Part shown: positions 48,735 to 59,019 of the stretch, one piece after another
Numbering within the stretch: position 1 is the stretch's first letter
How the letters are laid out: every line of letters starts with the position of its first letter
From: Siphonodentalium dalli
Taxonomy: Eukaryota; Mollusca; Scaphopoda; Gadilida; Siphonodentaliidae
Assembly: GCA_032622095.1 (NCBI GenBank)
Contig: CP136063.1
Span: 35,066,106-35,130,105, forward strand
Length of the DNA stretch: 64,000 nt
Direction: 5' to 3'
Translations under genes and position numbers: made by a program
The notes under the pieces: generated by a model
The model's database searches: none
The model's input: only the letters and a program-made list of their open reading frames with translations
What the model was told of the DNA's origin: nothing

Positions 48735-49646
48735 AAGTCCTAATTAGGAGATAGTATCTCCTAATTAGGAGATAGTATCTCCTAATTAGGAGATACTTAT
48801 CACCTAATTAGGAGATACTTACCTCCTAATTAGGAGATACTATCTCCTAATTAGGAGATACTAAGTCCTAATTAGGAGATAATATCTCCTAATTAGGACT
48901 TAGCATCTCCTAATTAGGACTTACTATCTCCTAATTAGGACTTACTATCTCCTAATTAGGACATAGCTATCTCCTAATTAGGAGTTACTATCTCCTAATT
49001 AGGACTTACTATCTCCTAATTAGGACTTACTATCTCCTAATTAGGACATAGCTATCTCCTAATTATGAGTTACTATCTCCTAATTAGGACTTACTATCTC
49101 CTAATTAGGACTTACTATCTCCTAATTAGGACATAGCTATATCCTAATTAGGACTTACTATCTCCTAATTAGGACTTACTATATCCTAATTATGAGTTAC
49201 TATCTCCTAATTAGGACTTACTATCTCCTAATTAGGACTTACTATCTCCTAATTAGGACATATCTATCTCCTAATTAGGAGTTACTATCTCCTAATTAGG
49301 ACTTACTATCTCCTAATTAGGACTTACTATCTCCTAATTAGGACTTACTATCTCCTAATTAGGACATAGCTATATCCTAATTAGGACTTACTATCTCCTA
49401 ATTAGGACTTACTATCTCCTAATTAGGACTTACTATCTCCTAATTAGGACTTACTATCTCCTAATTAGGACTTACTATCTCCTAATTAGGACATAGCTAT
49501 GTCCTAATTAGGAGTTACTATCTCCTAATTAGGACTTACTATCTCCTAATTAGGACTTACTATCTCCTAATTAGGACATAGCTATCTCCTAATTAGGAGT
49601 TACTATCTCCTAATTAGGACTTACTATCTCCTAATTAGGACATACT
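48735..49646 (-). repeat. Right subterminal array of TCCTAATTAGGA units
   Basis: About 43 units. The inner 150 bp carry mixed polarity, then CTTACTATC-type spacers continue to the end, with a higher-order cycle of three or four units marked by GACATAGCTATC and GAGTTACTATC. It is followed by the terminal block 49647-49691. Confidence 0.95.
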
Positions 49647-49691
49647 GGGACCCAAATTTTTATTTTTATGTGGCACCAATACGCTTCCATA

Positions 49692-49807
49692 CAACATAAA
49701 GTTTGGGGCTCGCGTATGGGGTAATATAATATATCATTTTTTTCTTCAAAGTTTATATAATTACACAATCAAATTACCATGATTTGCTTCTTTCTGGTAT
49801 CGGCATA
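49692..49807. other. Host flank right of the giant element
   Basis: Begins CAACAT (49692-49697), the predicted 6-bp TSD of the giant. Otherwise AT-rich with no feature. Confidence 0.4.
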
Positions 49808-49860
49808 GTTTCTTATGGAAGCGTATTGGTGCCACATAAAAATAAAAATGTGGGTCCCAG

Positions 49861-50268
49861 TATGTCCTAATTAGGAGATAGTAAGTCCTAATTAGGAGAT
49901 AGTAAGTCCTAATTAGGAGATAGTAAGTCCTAATTATGAGATAGTATCTCCTAATTAGGACTTAGTATCTCCTAATTATGAGATAGTATCTCCTAATTAG
50001 GACTTAGTATCTCCTAATTAGGAGATAGTATCTCCTAATTAGGAGATAGCATCTCCTAATTAGGACTTAGTATCTCCTAATTAGGAGATATTATCTCCTA
50101 ATTAGGACTTAGTATCTCCTAATTAGGACTTAGTATATCCTAATTAGGAGATACTATCTCCTAATTAGGACTTAGTATCTCCTAATTAGGAGATAGTATC
50201 TCCTAATTAGGACTTAGTATCTCCTAATTAGGAGATATTATCTCCTAATTAGGAGATAATATAGATAT
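49861..50268 (+). repeat. Left TCCTAATTAGGA array of element B
   Basis: About 19 units; polarity flips after the first four. Confidence 0.9.
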
Positions 50269-51238
50269 AAAGAACTCAACACCAGTTAGCGGTCATTTTC
50301 ATTCCCATTCATCTCTCAGAGTCGCCGCCCAGAGAAAGGACATGCCCTCTTTGAGTGACGGTTGATTTTTCTGTCGGGCTTGGCTGGACATGGATAGCTT
50401 AAAGGGGACTGTACACTAAATCCGACAATTTGTGTGACCATCTCCGTTTATACTCAACAGAGTTTATGCAATAAATGAATGAATTTGAGACATCTATTAG
50501 TGCAAAATACACTCGTGTGCTCTATGAACGAATAAAATAACATGGTAATTTTTATAATGAACATTTATTTATGACTCCAGCCGTTTATTAATTTCCATTA
50601 TAATTACCATGTTGTTTGCATCATTCGTAGAACACACGAGTGTACGCTAATCAATCGCTCAAATTCATTCATTCATATATATTATGTTGAGTATAAAAGG
50701 AGATGGTCTCATAAATAGCTGGATTTAGTGTACAGTACCCTTTAATCCCCAGCCATGTCTCGTACGAGGTGAACTCTTTCCAGTCGGTGCATTGTGTCCA
50801 TGGACCAATCGTGACCATACGTACAAATGCAGGCTGACTTGAAGTGGTTTTGCAGTAACAGGTCACACCAGTATCAACAGTTACTGGAAGTGGCCTGATA
50901 GGGTATGATATACCTCTGGTAGGGCCAACAGGAAACCACCCTCAGGGAGGCATCAAGACCACTCGAGGGAAGAAGAAAAAGAACAAGTGAAACACAGAAA
51001 CAGTATACAGAATTAGGGGGGAAAGCGAAAAAGAAGAAGTAAAAACAGTTTAGCTCATTTTCCCATCATTTTTCATTGTTTTATCACCATTAATAACACC
51101 CAACATCATTCCTAAGTGGGTCGTGGGGGAGGACATACTGCCCTTCCAAATCCTCCCGGGCCCCAATCCCAAATTCCCAATAAACGGTTCGCGGTCATTT
51201 AGACCCACTCACATACTTATTGTATTCATTCGTTTGCA
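50269..51238. other. Internal DNA of element B
   Basis: Inverse of 10720-12130 of element A with insertions and deletions. Contains the A/B-conserved segment at 50740-50950. No gene supported. Confidence 0.5.
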
Positions 51239-51367
51239 ATGGATGAAGCATTGCAACTCTACTTCAATTTGGGGCTGAGTTATAAATACATCGTCCAATG
51301 TTTGTCTAATTTACACGGAATGTGCACATATCTCTACGTACTGTTAAGCGTAAACTGAAAATGAAAT
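51239..51367 (+). pseudogene. Relic of the integrase N-terminal exon
   Basis: Starts MDEALQLYFNLGLSYKYIV, like MDEVICFYFKLGLKYKDII of the intact integrase, then needs a one-base frame change to continue ISLRTVKRKLK. The frame break is at the same place as in A, so it pre-dates the amplification of this subfamily. The remainder of the integrase is missing. Confidence 0.75.
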
Positions 51368-51688
51368 GAAATTATTTTGGCGTATAAACAGGTGTCATCA
51401 AATCTCTGGATAGTCACTGGTATGTACATATACTCTATGTCGTGGATTAACTATATGATACACATATCTGGCCCTATAACATAACATCGGCGGATTGGGG
51501 TATGGGGTGGCTAACTCCGGGATTCTCGAAAGGGCCCATAGGCCCTTTCCCTAACCCCTCATTTTAAGCCTTTAATTTTGAAAACAAGGGCGAAAGGCAT
51601 GATAACGAACGGAGCGATGCGACCGTCAGCCGAGTGATCCGGAGATGAATCTGACCACGAACATGTTGAGTTCTTTATATGTGTGTTA

Positions 51689-52106
51689 TCTCCTAATTAG
51701 GAGATAATATCTCCTAATTAGGAGATACTAAGTCCTAATTAGGAGATACTATCTCCTAATTAGGAGATACTATCTCCTAATTAGGAGATACTAAGTCCTA
51801 ATTAGGAGATACTATCTCCTAATTAGGAGATACTATCTCCTAATTAGGAGATACTATCTCCTAATTAGGACTTACTATCTCCTAATTAGGAGTTACTATC
51901 TCATAATTAGGACTTACTATCTCCTAATTAGGACTTACTATCTCCTAATTAGGAGTTACTATCTCCTAATTAGGACTTACTATCTCCTAATTAGGACTTA
52001 CTATCTCCTAATTAGGACTTACTATCTCCTAATTAGGACATAGCTATCTCCTAATTAGGAGTTACTATCTCCTAATTAGGACTTACTATCTCCTAATTAG
52101 GACATA
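51689..52106 (-). repeat. Right TCCTAATTAGGA array of element B
   Basis: About 20 units; inner part mixed polarity, outer part CTTACTATC type, followed by the terminal block to 52153. Confidence 0.9.
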
Positions 52107-52201
52107 CTGGGACCCAAATTTATATTTTTATGTGGCACCAATACGCTTCCATAGTTTCTAACATCTTGAAGTACCAGACGGTCAGAAATGTTCCAGTAAG
52201 G

Positions 52202-52276
52202 CGGACACCTCGTTGGTATTGGGTATGCGGCCCTACGATTATGTTTCTCTCGCATTTCCAATACCAACGAGGTGTA
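52202..52276. repeat. Hairpin upstream of zinc-finger gene
   Basis: ACACCTCGTTGGTATTGG is repeated in inverted form (CCAATACCAACGAGGTGT) with a loop of about 38 bp, about 240 bp before the zinc-finger ATG. Confidence 0.65.
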
Positions 52277-52513
52277 GGCCTATATCTGCAACATAGACTA
52301 TGTAAATTACATTGTTCTATTACGACCTCCGCTGTTTAAAACCACTTTTTGAAATGTCATTTTCGGCGCTGATATATTTTTATTTTATATGACGCGCGTG
52401 TTCAGTACAGGGGCGTTTCTTTGGACACGAATCCAACTGCATCGTCTTTCTGATAAAGTTAACTCTTGCATGAAATGTTCTGTAATATTTACTGAGGCAA
52501 TTCTATTGATACA

Positions 52514-53942
52514 ATGTACGGATCGATTGAGCCATCAGCACTGGAGACGGGAGAGGAGAAAAACACACCTGAGAGTAGGCCTACTTCTCAAACACAATTG
52601 GATTCGTTTAGCCGGTCGTACAATGGCACGAAGCAAATGGATGTTCCTTCCTATCAGTGCGATATTTGTTTGAAATCTTACACCACATCTAAAACTTTGC
52701 TGTCACATAAGAAAATCCACGCGGGAGATCGCCCGTATCAATGCGATGTGTGCGAGAAATCATTTACTCAGTGTGGTGGCCTGACGACCCATAAGATGAT
52801 CCACGCGGGTGATCGTCCGCACCAATCTGATGTGTGCGAGAAATCATTTACTCAGTCAAGATACCTGACGACCCATAAGAGGATCCACGCGGGTGATCGG
52901 CCGTATCAATGTGATGTGTGCGAGAAAACATTTACTCAGTCGAGATACCTGACGACCCATAAGAGGATCCACGCGGGTGATCGGTCGTATCAATGTGATG
53001 TGTGCGAGAAATCATTCACTCAGTCGAGATACCTGACGAAACATAAGAAGAATCACATGGGAGTTCGCCCGTATCAATGTGACGTGTGCGAGAAATCATT
53101 TACTGAGTCGAGTTATCTGACTTCACATTTATAAGAGGATGCACACGGGGGATCGGCCGTATCATTGTGATATGTGCGAAAAATCATATTCTTGGTCGAG
53201 TGACATGACTTCGCATAAGAGAATCCACACAGGGGATCGCCCGTATCAATGTGATGTGTGCGAGAAATCATTTACTCGGTCGAGTGACCTGACTTCACAT
53301 AAGAGAATCCACACAGGTGATCGCCCGTATCAATGTGATGTGTGCGAGAAATCATTTACTGCGTTTGGTCACCTAACTTCACATAAGAGAATACACGCGG
53401 GTGTTCGCCCGTATCAATGTGATACGTGCGAGAAATCATTTACTAACTCGAGTGATCTGAATCAACATAAGAGGATTCACACGGGTGCTCGTCCGTATCA
53501 ATGTGATGTGTGCGAGAAATCATTTACTCATGCGACTCATCTGATGATACATAAGAGGATCCACACTGGGGATCGCCCGTATCAGTGTGATTTGTGCGAG
53601 AAATCATTTACTTATTCGGGTGCCCTGAAGACCCATAATAAGATCCATACCGGAGATCGCCCATATCAGTGCGATTTGTGCGAAAAATCATTTATTCAGT
53701 CGAGTAACCTGGCTACACATAAGAGGATCCACACGGGGGATCGCCCATATAAATGTGATGTGTGCGAGAAATCATTTAGTAGTTTCCAAAACCTCACTAC
53801 ACATAAGAGGATCCACACTGGGGATCGCCCGTATCAATGTGATGTGTGTGAGAAATCATTTACTCAGGCGAGTCACCTGTTTTCACATAAGAGGATCCAC
53901 AGGGGTGATAGGAAGACAGTAGGGGTGATAAGAAGACAGTAG
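52514..53942 (+). CDS. C2H2 zinc-finger gene with a frameshift
   Basis: Probable nuclear DNA-binding protein. A 50-residue acidic/polar leader (SALETGEEKNTPES) precedes a run of fingers of the type YQCDVCEKSFTQSSDLTSHKRIH with TGDRP linkers. The first frame (52514-53134) holds five fingers and most of a sixth; the second (53139-53942) holds nine. Between them, at about 53129, four extra bases turn CACATAAGAGG into CACATTTATAAGAGG, which shifts the frame and makes a stop. Finger 3 lacks its first cysteine (HQSDVC). The last fingers end in a repeated GGGGTGATA-type stretch and a stop. Without the four bases it would be one protein with 15 fingers. It is a recent pseudogene, an allelic break or an assembly error. 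Confidence 0.85.
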
Positions 53943-54069
53943 GGGTGATATGAAGACAACCAGCCATGACTATATCACCCTAGCAATATACATGCATAGT
54001 CTATTAATATTATATTTATTTGTAATTGTACTTTCCATGTGTGTATATTGTAAAAACAGTTATTCTATC

Positions 54070-54122
54070 CTACCGGTATGTAATTTGTGCGAGAAAGCAT
54101 TTAATGACTCGAATCATCTAGT
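54070..54122 (+). pseudogene. Detached half zinc finger
   Basis: CNLCEKAFNDSNHL is readable 130 bp after the zinc-finger stop, and the finger is cut where the nested elements begin (54115 onward). It shows that the original finger array was longer. Confidence 0.6.
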
Positions 54123-56056
54123 CCAGCAGGATTGGGGTGTGCCCCAGGGGGGGGGGGGGGGGGGGGGGGGTGAAAACAAAATTCTGGCACGTATGCCGGG
54201 GTGGGTGGGTGGTCAAAGCCACCAACAAGCAATTTTTTCCGCAACTAAAAAAAAACTTTCCTGCTTGTTTTTTTAGTGTTTTGGCAATGCGTTGGGCTTC
54301 AAAACCACTTTGAATGAGAGAAATAATGTAATTCTAACTGGCAAACTGACTGCAGACAGTTATCCAGTTGTATTTTTTATAAATGGGTGTTAGTCCATGG
54401 GAAATTCGAACGTGATCCTGCATGAGCGATTTTTAAAAAGCAAAGTCTGCCTTTTGATGTTAAACCGAGCTAATCAAATATACACACTTGGTAATAAAAT
54501 ATACTGACAGTAGACTTATTCAGTTTTGTATTACAGGAGGGTGCAGCTGATAAGTTCTATCTTATACACTGAACAGCACTAAGGGAATTGTCATATAAAC
54601 AACAACCATTCTCATAACAAAATTATCTTGTTTTAGCATAATCTGCATATAAAACAAACACAAATAACATTTAGCATAAAGGTATAAAAAGTCCAGCAGA
54701 ACTGGGGTTCAACCCAAAATTCTCTGTTAAAGTTTTTATCTCTATTGATAATGTATCACGGGGGTGTCTCTATTGATATTCCGGTTGATGTGGATGTGTA
54801 ACCTTTGGGGAACTTTTTTTATTCAAGATGGCCGCTGAGTGCCCAAAAGTCTTAAATAGTGTGTATACCTTGACCATGTCAGCGGCAATTCCGTATCAAT
54901 ACCATCATATATGGCAGAAGAAATACGATACGATGTATGCATTGACATGCTGTGACAAATGACATAAACTGGACAAAATCGACAATTAAATACTCAAGAT
55001 GGCTGCCAAAATGGCCGCTCTCATAGCTTAAATCATATCTGTTGCAAGACTATCAAGAGAGTGCTTCCAACATATATAATTTTCGCTTTATTTTGTAACA
55101 ACATGTCATTGGGACAGAAACAAAATAATTATTATGACATATGTACATCAGCATTGGTGTATTGCATAAAGAATGTACCTAGAATAGTCAGTGTATGTCA
55201 CCAGTATCTTCCTCGTCATGTCGATGTGTCAGGTCGTTCATACACCGACTGTTCCCCTCTCACGAACAGAACGCCGTGCAAGTTAAACCCGCACGCCTAC
55301 AGCCACAACGTTTGGTCATGCAAAGACATTTTAAGCACAACAACATCTAATGAGTTTTAGTATAGTCTTAGGAGCTAGTGGTTTCCGAGTTGGGACAACG
55401 GTTGGGTCGAGTGACCCGTTCTCTCTCGACCAGCCGTAATCAGTTGGATTTAGGTAAGCAGGTGTGTCATCAAGCGCATGTATCCATACACATACTTGTA
55501 AGTGGGTGCGTTTAATATTTATCCATATTACAGCATCGTCGGTTGGAGGTAGATGTTTCAGTTTTGGCGCTTCCGTCGAGCATCTGTGCTTGATTGGCAA
55601 TTTGGTTGTCCATAGCGACCCAAAAATTGAAACGGACGGCACACCAATGTATGTCAGATTGCGACTTCCAACTTTGAGAATGTTAAGGGCAGTACATTTG
55701 CCTATACCATGTAGAGCCGCGACAGTGTCACATCATGTGGGTCCATGCATTGCTAAAGGTCACGAGCGATATTCATGAGAACTTTGGGCGTTTCATTGAT
55801 GTTTATTGTGTTCCGCCCCTTTGCCAGTGCTACCACCAGTACATGGCCGGATAAATCACCGCGATAAAGGAAATGGAGTAGCATTACAAATATGTCGGTG
55901 CCATTTGCTACAACCAACGATGTTTGGGCTGCTACTCTCGCAACCTGCTGAACAATAAGAGTATCTCCTTCTTCATGGGTCGATCGGAGATCACGCCCAT
56001 AGATACATATGCCCTTATTATTCGCTATAGGAATCGGATCCTTTCCCGTTACTAAG

Positions 56057-56378
56057 GCTGAAAGGGTCACTCTCACCAAAAAAGTGCTGAAGGGTACACA
56101 GGATTTGAAAACGTGCTGAAGGGTACACAGTGTTTGTGATCGCCACTAACACCGTTACTTAAACTGTGTTTCTGAAAGTCTGGCGCCCATTAGCAGTTTG
56201 TTTTCAGTTCATTTTAATGTTCATTGGAATGTAAACAATTATTCTCTTAGAGAAATCATGGCAGATACGAAAACTAAACGTCATTTAGAATGACATTTCA
56301 AATCCTGTGTACCCTTCAACACATTTTCAAATCCTGTGTACCCTTCAGCCCTTTTTTGGTGAGAGTGACCCCTTCAGC
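56057..56378. mobile_element. 9-bp-TSD palindromic MITE inside the pseudogene
   Basis: GTTACTAAG flanks it exactly (56048-56056 and 56379-56387). Ends GCTGAAAGGGTCACTCTCAC and inverse, with the internal direct repeat GTGCTGAAGGGTACACAG. It interrupts the reading LVTGKDP of the pseudogene. TSD length fits Mutator or Merlin. Confidence 0.85.
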
Positions 56379-56876
56379 GTTACTAAGTCGTTTATTTGTA
56401 TTGGCAAAACATTCCTCCTTGTGCACCTGGAGATCATTAACAATCATGTCAATAAGCTGTGTTCTGTTGTCACTCACTGTCAGGATAACTTCTTGTGAGG
56501 ATAACCTCGTGTTTTGCTTGATGTGGAGACTCTGCTAGCCCCTTTATCTCGGGCTAATCGCGTCGAATATCAAGTATACATCTGTTTTCTATGTCAGTGT
56601 TGCAAGTATATAAGCCGAAATTCATCAAGGAAATCTTGCACTACCCCAAGCGATGGCCATCGTACTGTCCATAATATTGCACAGCCGTCTAGGAAGGTTG
56701 CATGGCTGAGATCGCCCGTTGGTACGTCAGCTATGACGTCAGCTATGACGTCAGCTATGATGGCAACATGCAGCGCATTCCTCAGGTTTCCTTCCTATAT
56801 CCGTTACATCACACCGTTGTGATATGATCTATAGAGTCTGAAATTTCTTTTTTAACCCTTTACCCAACAGAAGGGC

Positions 56877-57108
56877 CCTGTGCCAATGCATTCTCTTATA
56901 TATGCGAGTCGACCATAGGTCGCCTCGCATATATAAGAGAATGCATTGGCTTAACACATTAAAAATTATAAAATTGTTAAAGAATGTAAGAAAAAATGGT
57001 AAAAAGTGTTAAAAAAAAGATTTTTTTTTAGGCCAATGCATTCTCTTATATATGCGAGGCGACCTATGGTCGACTCGCATATATAAGAGAATGCATTGGC
57101 ACAGGGCA
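56877..57108. mobile_element. Foldback element made of two hairpins
   Basis: Each end is itself a hairpin of about 70 bp (CCAATGCATTCTCTTATATA, then TGCGAGTCGACC and back), and the two hairpins are inverse copies of each other around an A/T-rich centre. Outermost GCCCTGTG/CACAGGGC. It lies in the long-TIR element's gene region. Confidence 0.75.
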
Positions 57109-59019
57109 TAACTGTAGCTATCACAGCCGGTTCCAATGATATCCATATTTGTATGGTTCTATTGAGACAGACCGAAGATATTTTAGATACATTGAAGGTG
57201 GATAGGGCGATAGCTCATACGAAAGGATGTCATCAATATCCAAGCTCATCGTACTATTCTTTAACCCCATTGTTCTCGCATAAATCACTTCCGTGTCAAA
57301 AATGCGTACCTTGCCAATGTTTATATGCCTACTAGTACTAGCTGTTGTAGTTGTTTTCACGTTCCGGATTATTGTCTTATGGAAACTGGACGGCCAACCT
57401 TTTTCGAAATTTATCATCTGGTCTCGTCCAAGTTCCATGGCCTTATCTACAGTGACGGAGGACTTGTCCGGACTCCACATTAGCGATCTCTTGTGGATGC
57501 TGCCTCAAGTGGGTCAATGCACAGCTCCAGCTTATGTTTTAGTGAATCTCGATCAGCCTTGTCAAACTTTATTCTTGAACTTGATACTACTTTATGACAT
57601 GTCTGAGTACATTCGCCTCCCTTCTCTCGCATACAATCCAAATCGTATATCAGGCAATTGCATGTATTCAAACTGTATTCCCATGTGCGAACACTCTCTG
57701 GTTTCAGTGTGATGGCGATTATACCTGAGCGTCCATGACCAACCGCATGGAGGTGGTCTCAATCGCCATTAAAAATGCCACTGTTGTGGTGCATAGTATG
57801 CTAACCCTTCATGAATGGCTTCTGAACATCACCCGGTAGTGATTACATTGACGTCAGGTAATATAGTGCATATCTGACACAATGAGTGTATCCAGCTGCG
57901 AAGAAAAGAGGAATCATATCTTCAACGGTGTCTAGATGGAGGGCCACACCGGCATTTTCAGTGCACTTTTCGTTGCTATTGCAAGCTTCTTTGTAACGAA
58001 ATTTGAATAAGCATTACGACATATTTGACCTACTTTTGTTGTACATGCACATGCGAACACGTAACACGACGTATCATATTGGGTGTCACCATTGAGTCTT
58101 TTTTTCGAAAGTGTATATTTTCGTAACATAAAAGTGTAGATTGTATGACGGCCATTTTGTATAATCCTATAAAAGTAAGATGTTAACACTTTTGTGATCT
58201 GGTGTGTACATATGCACATAAACCAACGTTCTGACGTGATTTCCAACTACTGCTTCTGAATAAAACATGATCACACCCATATGGCCATATGTCGTTTTGG
58301 TTAGGTTGTTGCAATCTTGAATATTTAATTTTCCCCAAGGGTTACAAGAGCACATCAACCGGAAAACATTTGCGGAGATACTACTAATGAATTATCTGCC
58401 GAGAAAAAAACTTTAACAGAGAATTTTGGGTTAGGGCAAAATCCGGTACTTGGCTGCTAGACTTGATAAAACATAACAATAAGCCATGTAAAACTTCCTT
58501 TGATTTTCAACTTTTACCAAGTTTGGTTTTCAAAGTTTGATTATACCAATAAAACTTCACTATAGTCATTCTGTCTATATAACTGAACTTGTCATAATTC
58601 AAAAGAAGTATTAATGGCGACATTATTTCATGTGAATCTATGGCTTGTTTTATCACAATCTAGACATTGATCTAAACACAATTAAATGTGCAAATAAAAC
58701 AAATGAAAAACAAATCTGGACGGTGATATAAGGTGATAACAAAATGCACTGAAGAAAAGCATGATCCGTTAGAGACTAGTTCCATTTTCATAGTAGTATG
58801 GGACTTGAAAGTTATTAACAACTGTTTCCGCCGGTTTTCGCATCTTTATTACAGTTTTAGTGTTTTAAGGGGGGTGGGTGTCCAAAAATGGTCGGAAAAA
58901 ACTGTCGAAAACGGAAATAAATTTGGCGGTGGGGTGGGTGGGTACAAGAAATGATCGAAAGGGAAAAAATGCCATACGTGCCTGAAATATTTTTCCGACC
59001 CCCCCCCCCCCCCCCCCTG

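Larger units (their letters stand above)
1..49691. mobile_element. Giant IS3-like (IS3EU-type?) DNA transposon, left terminus before the window
   Basis: The left array (1-866) and the right array (48735-49646) run in opposite polarity, as terminal inverted repeats should. The non-repetitive DNA just inside each array is also homologous in inverted orientation: both read GGACWTAGCAAGAT, then GTCAGTTG, then CACTT, then GACGTYYCGAG. The inner borders of elements A and B are different (GATATAAAGAACTCAAC), so these two arrays pair with each other. The right end finishes in CAATACGCTTCCATA at 49691, the same terminus as A and B. An integrase gene starts inside the left array and a HECT-type gene inside the right array, convergently. 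The left tip is outside the window. Calling this one element of at least 49.7 kb is inference. The alternative is two separate element ends that happen to face each other. Confidence 0.62.
49814..52153. mobile_element. Element B: non-autonomous relative of the giant transposon
   Basis: GTTTCT flanks it exactly (49808-49813 and 52154-52159). Ends TATGGAAGCGTATTGG and the inverse. Arrays at 49861-50268 and 51689-52106. Its interior is the inverse of element A. 2340 bp, with no intact gene. It defines the family's 6-bp TSD. Confidence 0.92.
55753..57715 (-). pseudogene. TE-associated protein with HEEADT-type motif (decayed)
   Basis: The minus strand shows, in order: LKPESVRTWEYSLNTCN and ADRDSLKHKLELCIDPLEA (57500-57715); NFEKGWPSSFH, RIFDTEVIYARTMGL and LSYELSPYPPSM (57121-57480); SQEVILTVSDNRTQLIDMI (56400-56500); and LVTGKDPIPI, STHEEGDTLIVQQV, VVANGTDIFVMLLHF (55753-56055). 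The order and motifs match an uncharacterised protein family common in metazoan repeats (usual form HEEADT and DTDVFVLLLHF, possibly PIN/FEN-like; from memory). Several frameshifts and two inserted elements show it is dead. Confidence 0.65.
54690..58463. mobile_element. Long-TIR element E carrying a decayed gene
   Basis: About 150 bp at the left (AACCCAAAATTCTCTGTTAAAG, GTTGATGTG, GTAACCTTTGGGGAA) recur inverted at 58300-58440. The element contains the minus-strand pseudogene 55753-57715 and two later small insertions (56057-56378 and 56877-57108). Superfamily not assigned. Confidence 0.6.
54145..59019. mobile_element. hAT-like element C with poly-G/poly-C ends
   Basis: Starts CAGGGG followed by about 26 G and ends in a C-run plus TG. 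The flanks TGTGCCC (left) and TGTGACCC (right) fit an imperfect 8-bp TSD. Both ends (54150-54390 and 58855-59015) match the short element at 8697-9287. The middle is a separate long-TIR element (54690-58463). Confidence 0.6.

Noticed and set aside
53950-54276. 108-codon ORF with poly-glycine
   Set aside because: Only the half finger (CNLCEKAFNDSNHL) is meaningful; the rest runs through the G-run of an inserted element.
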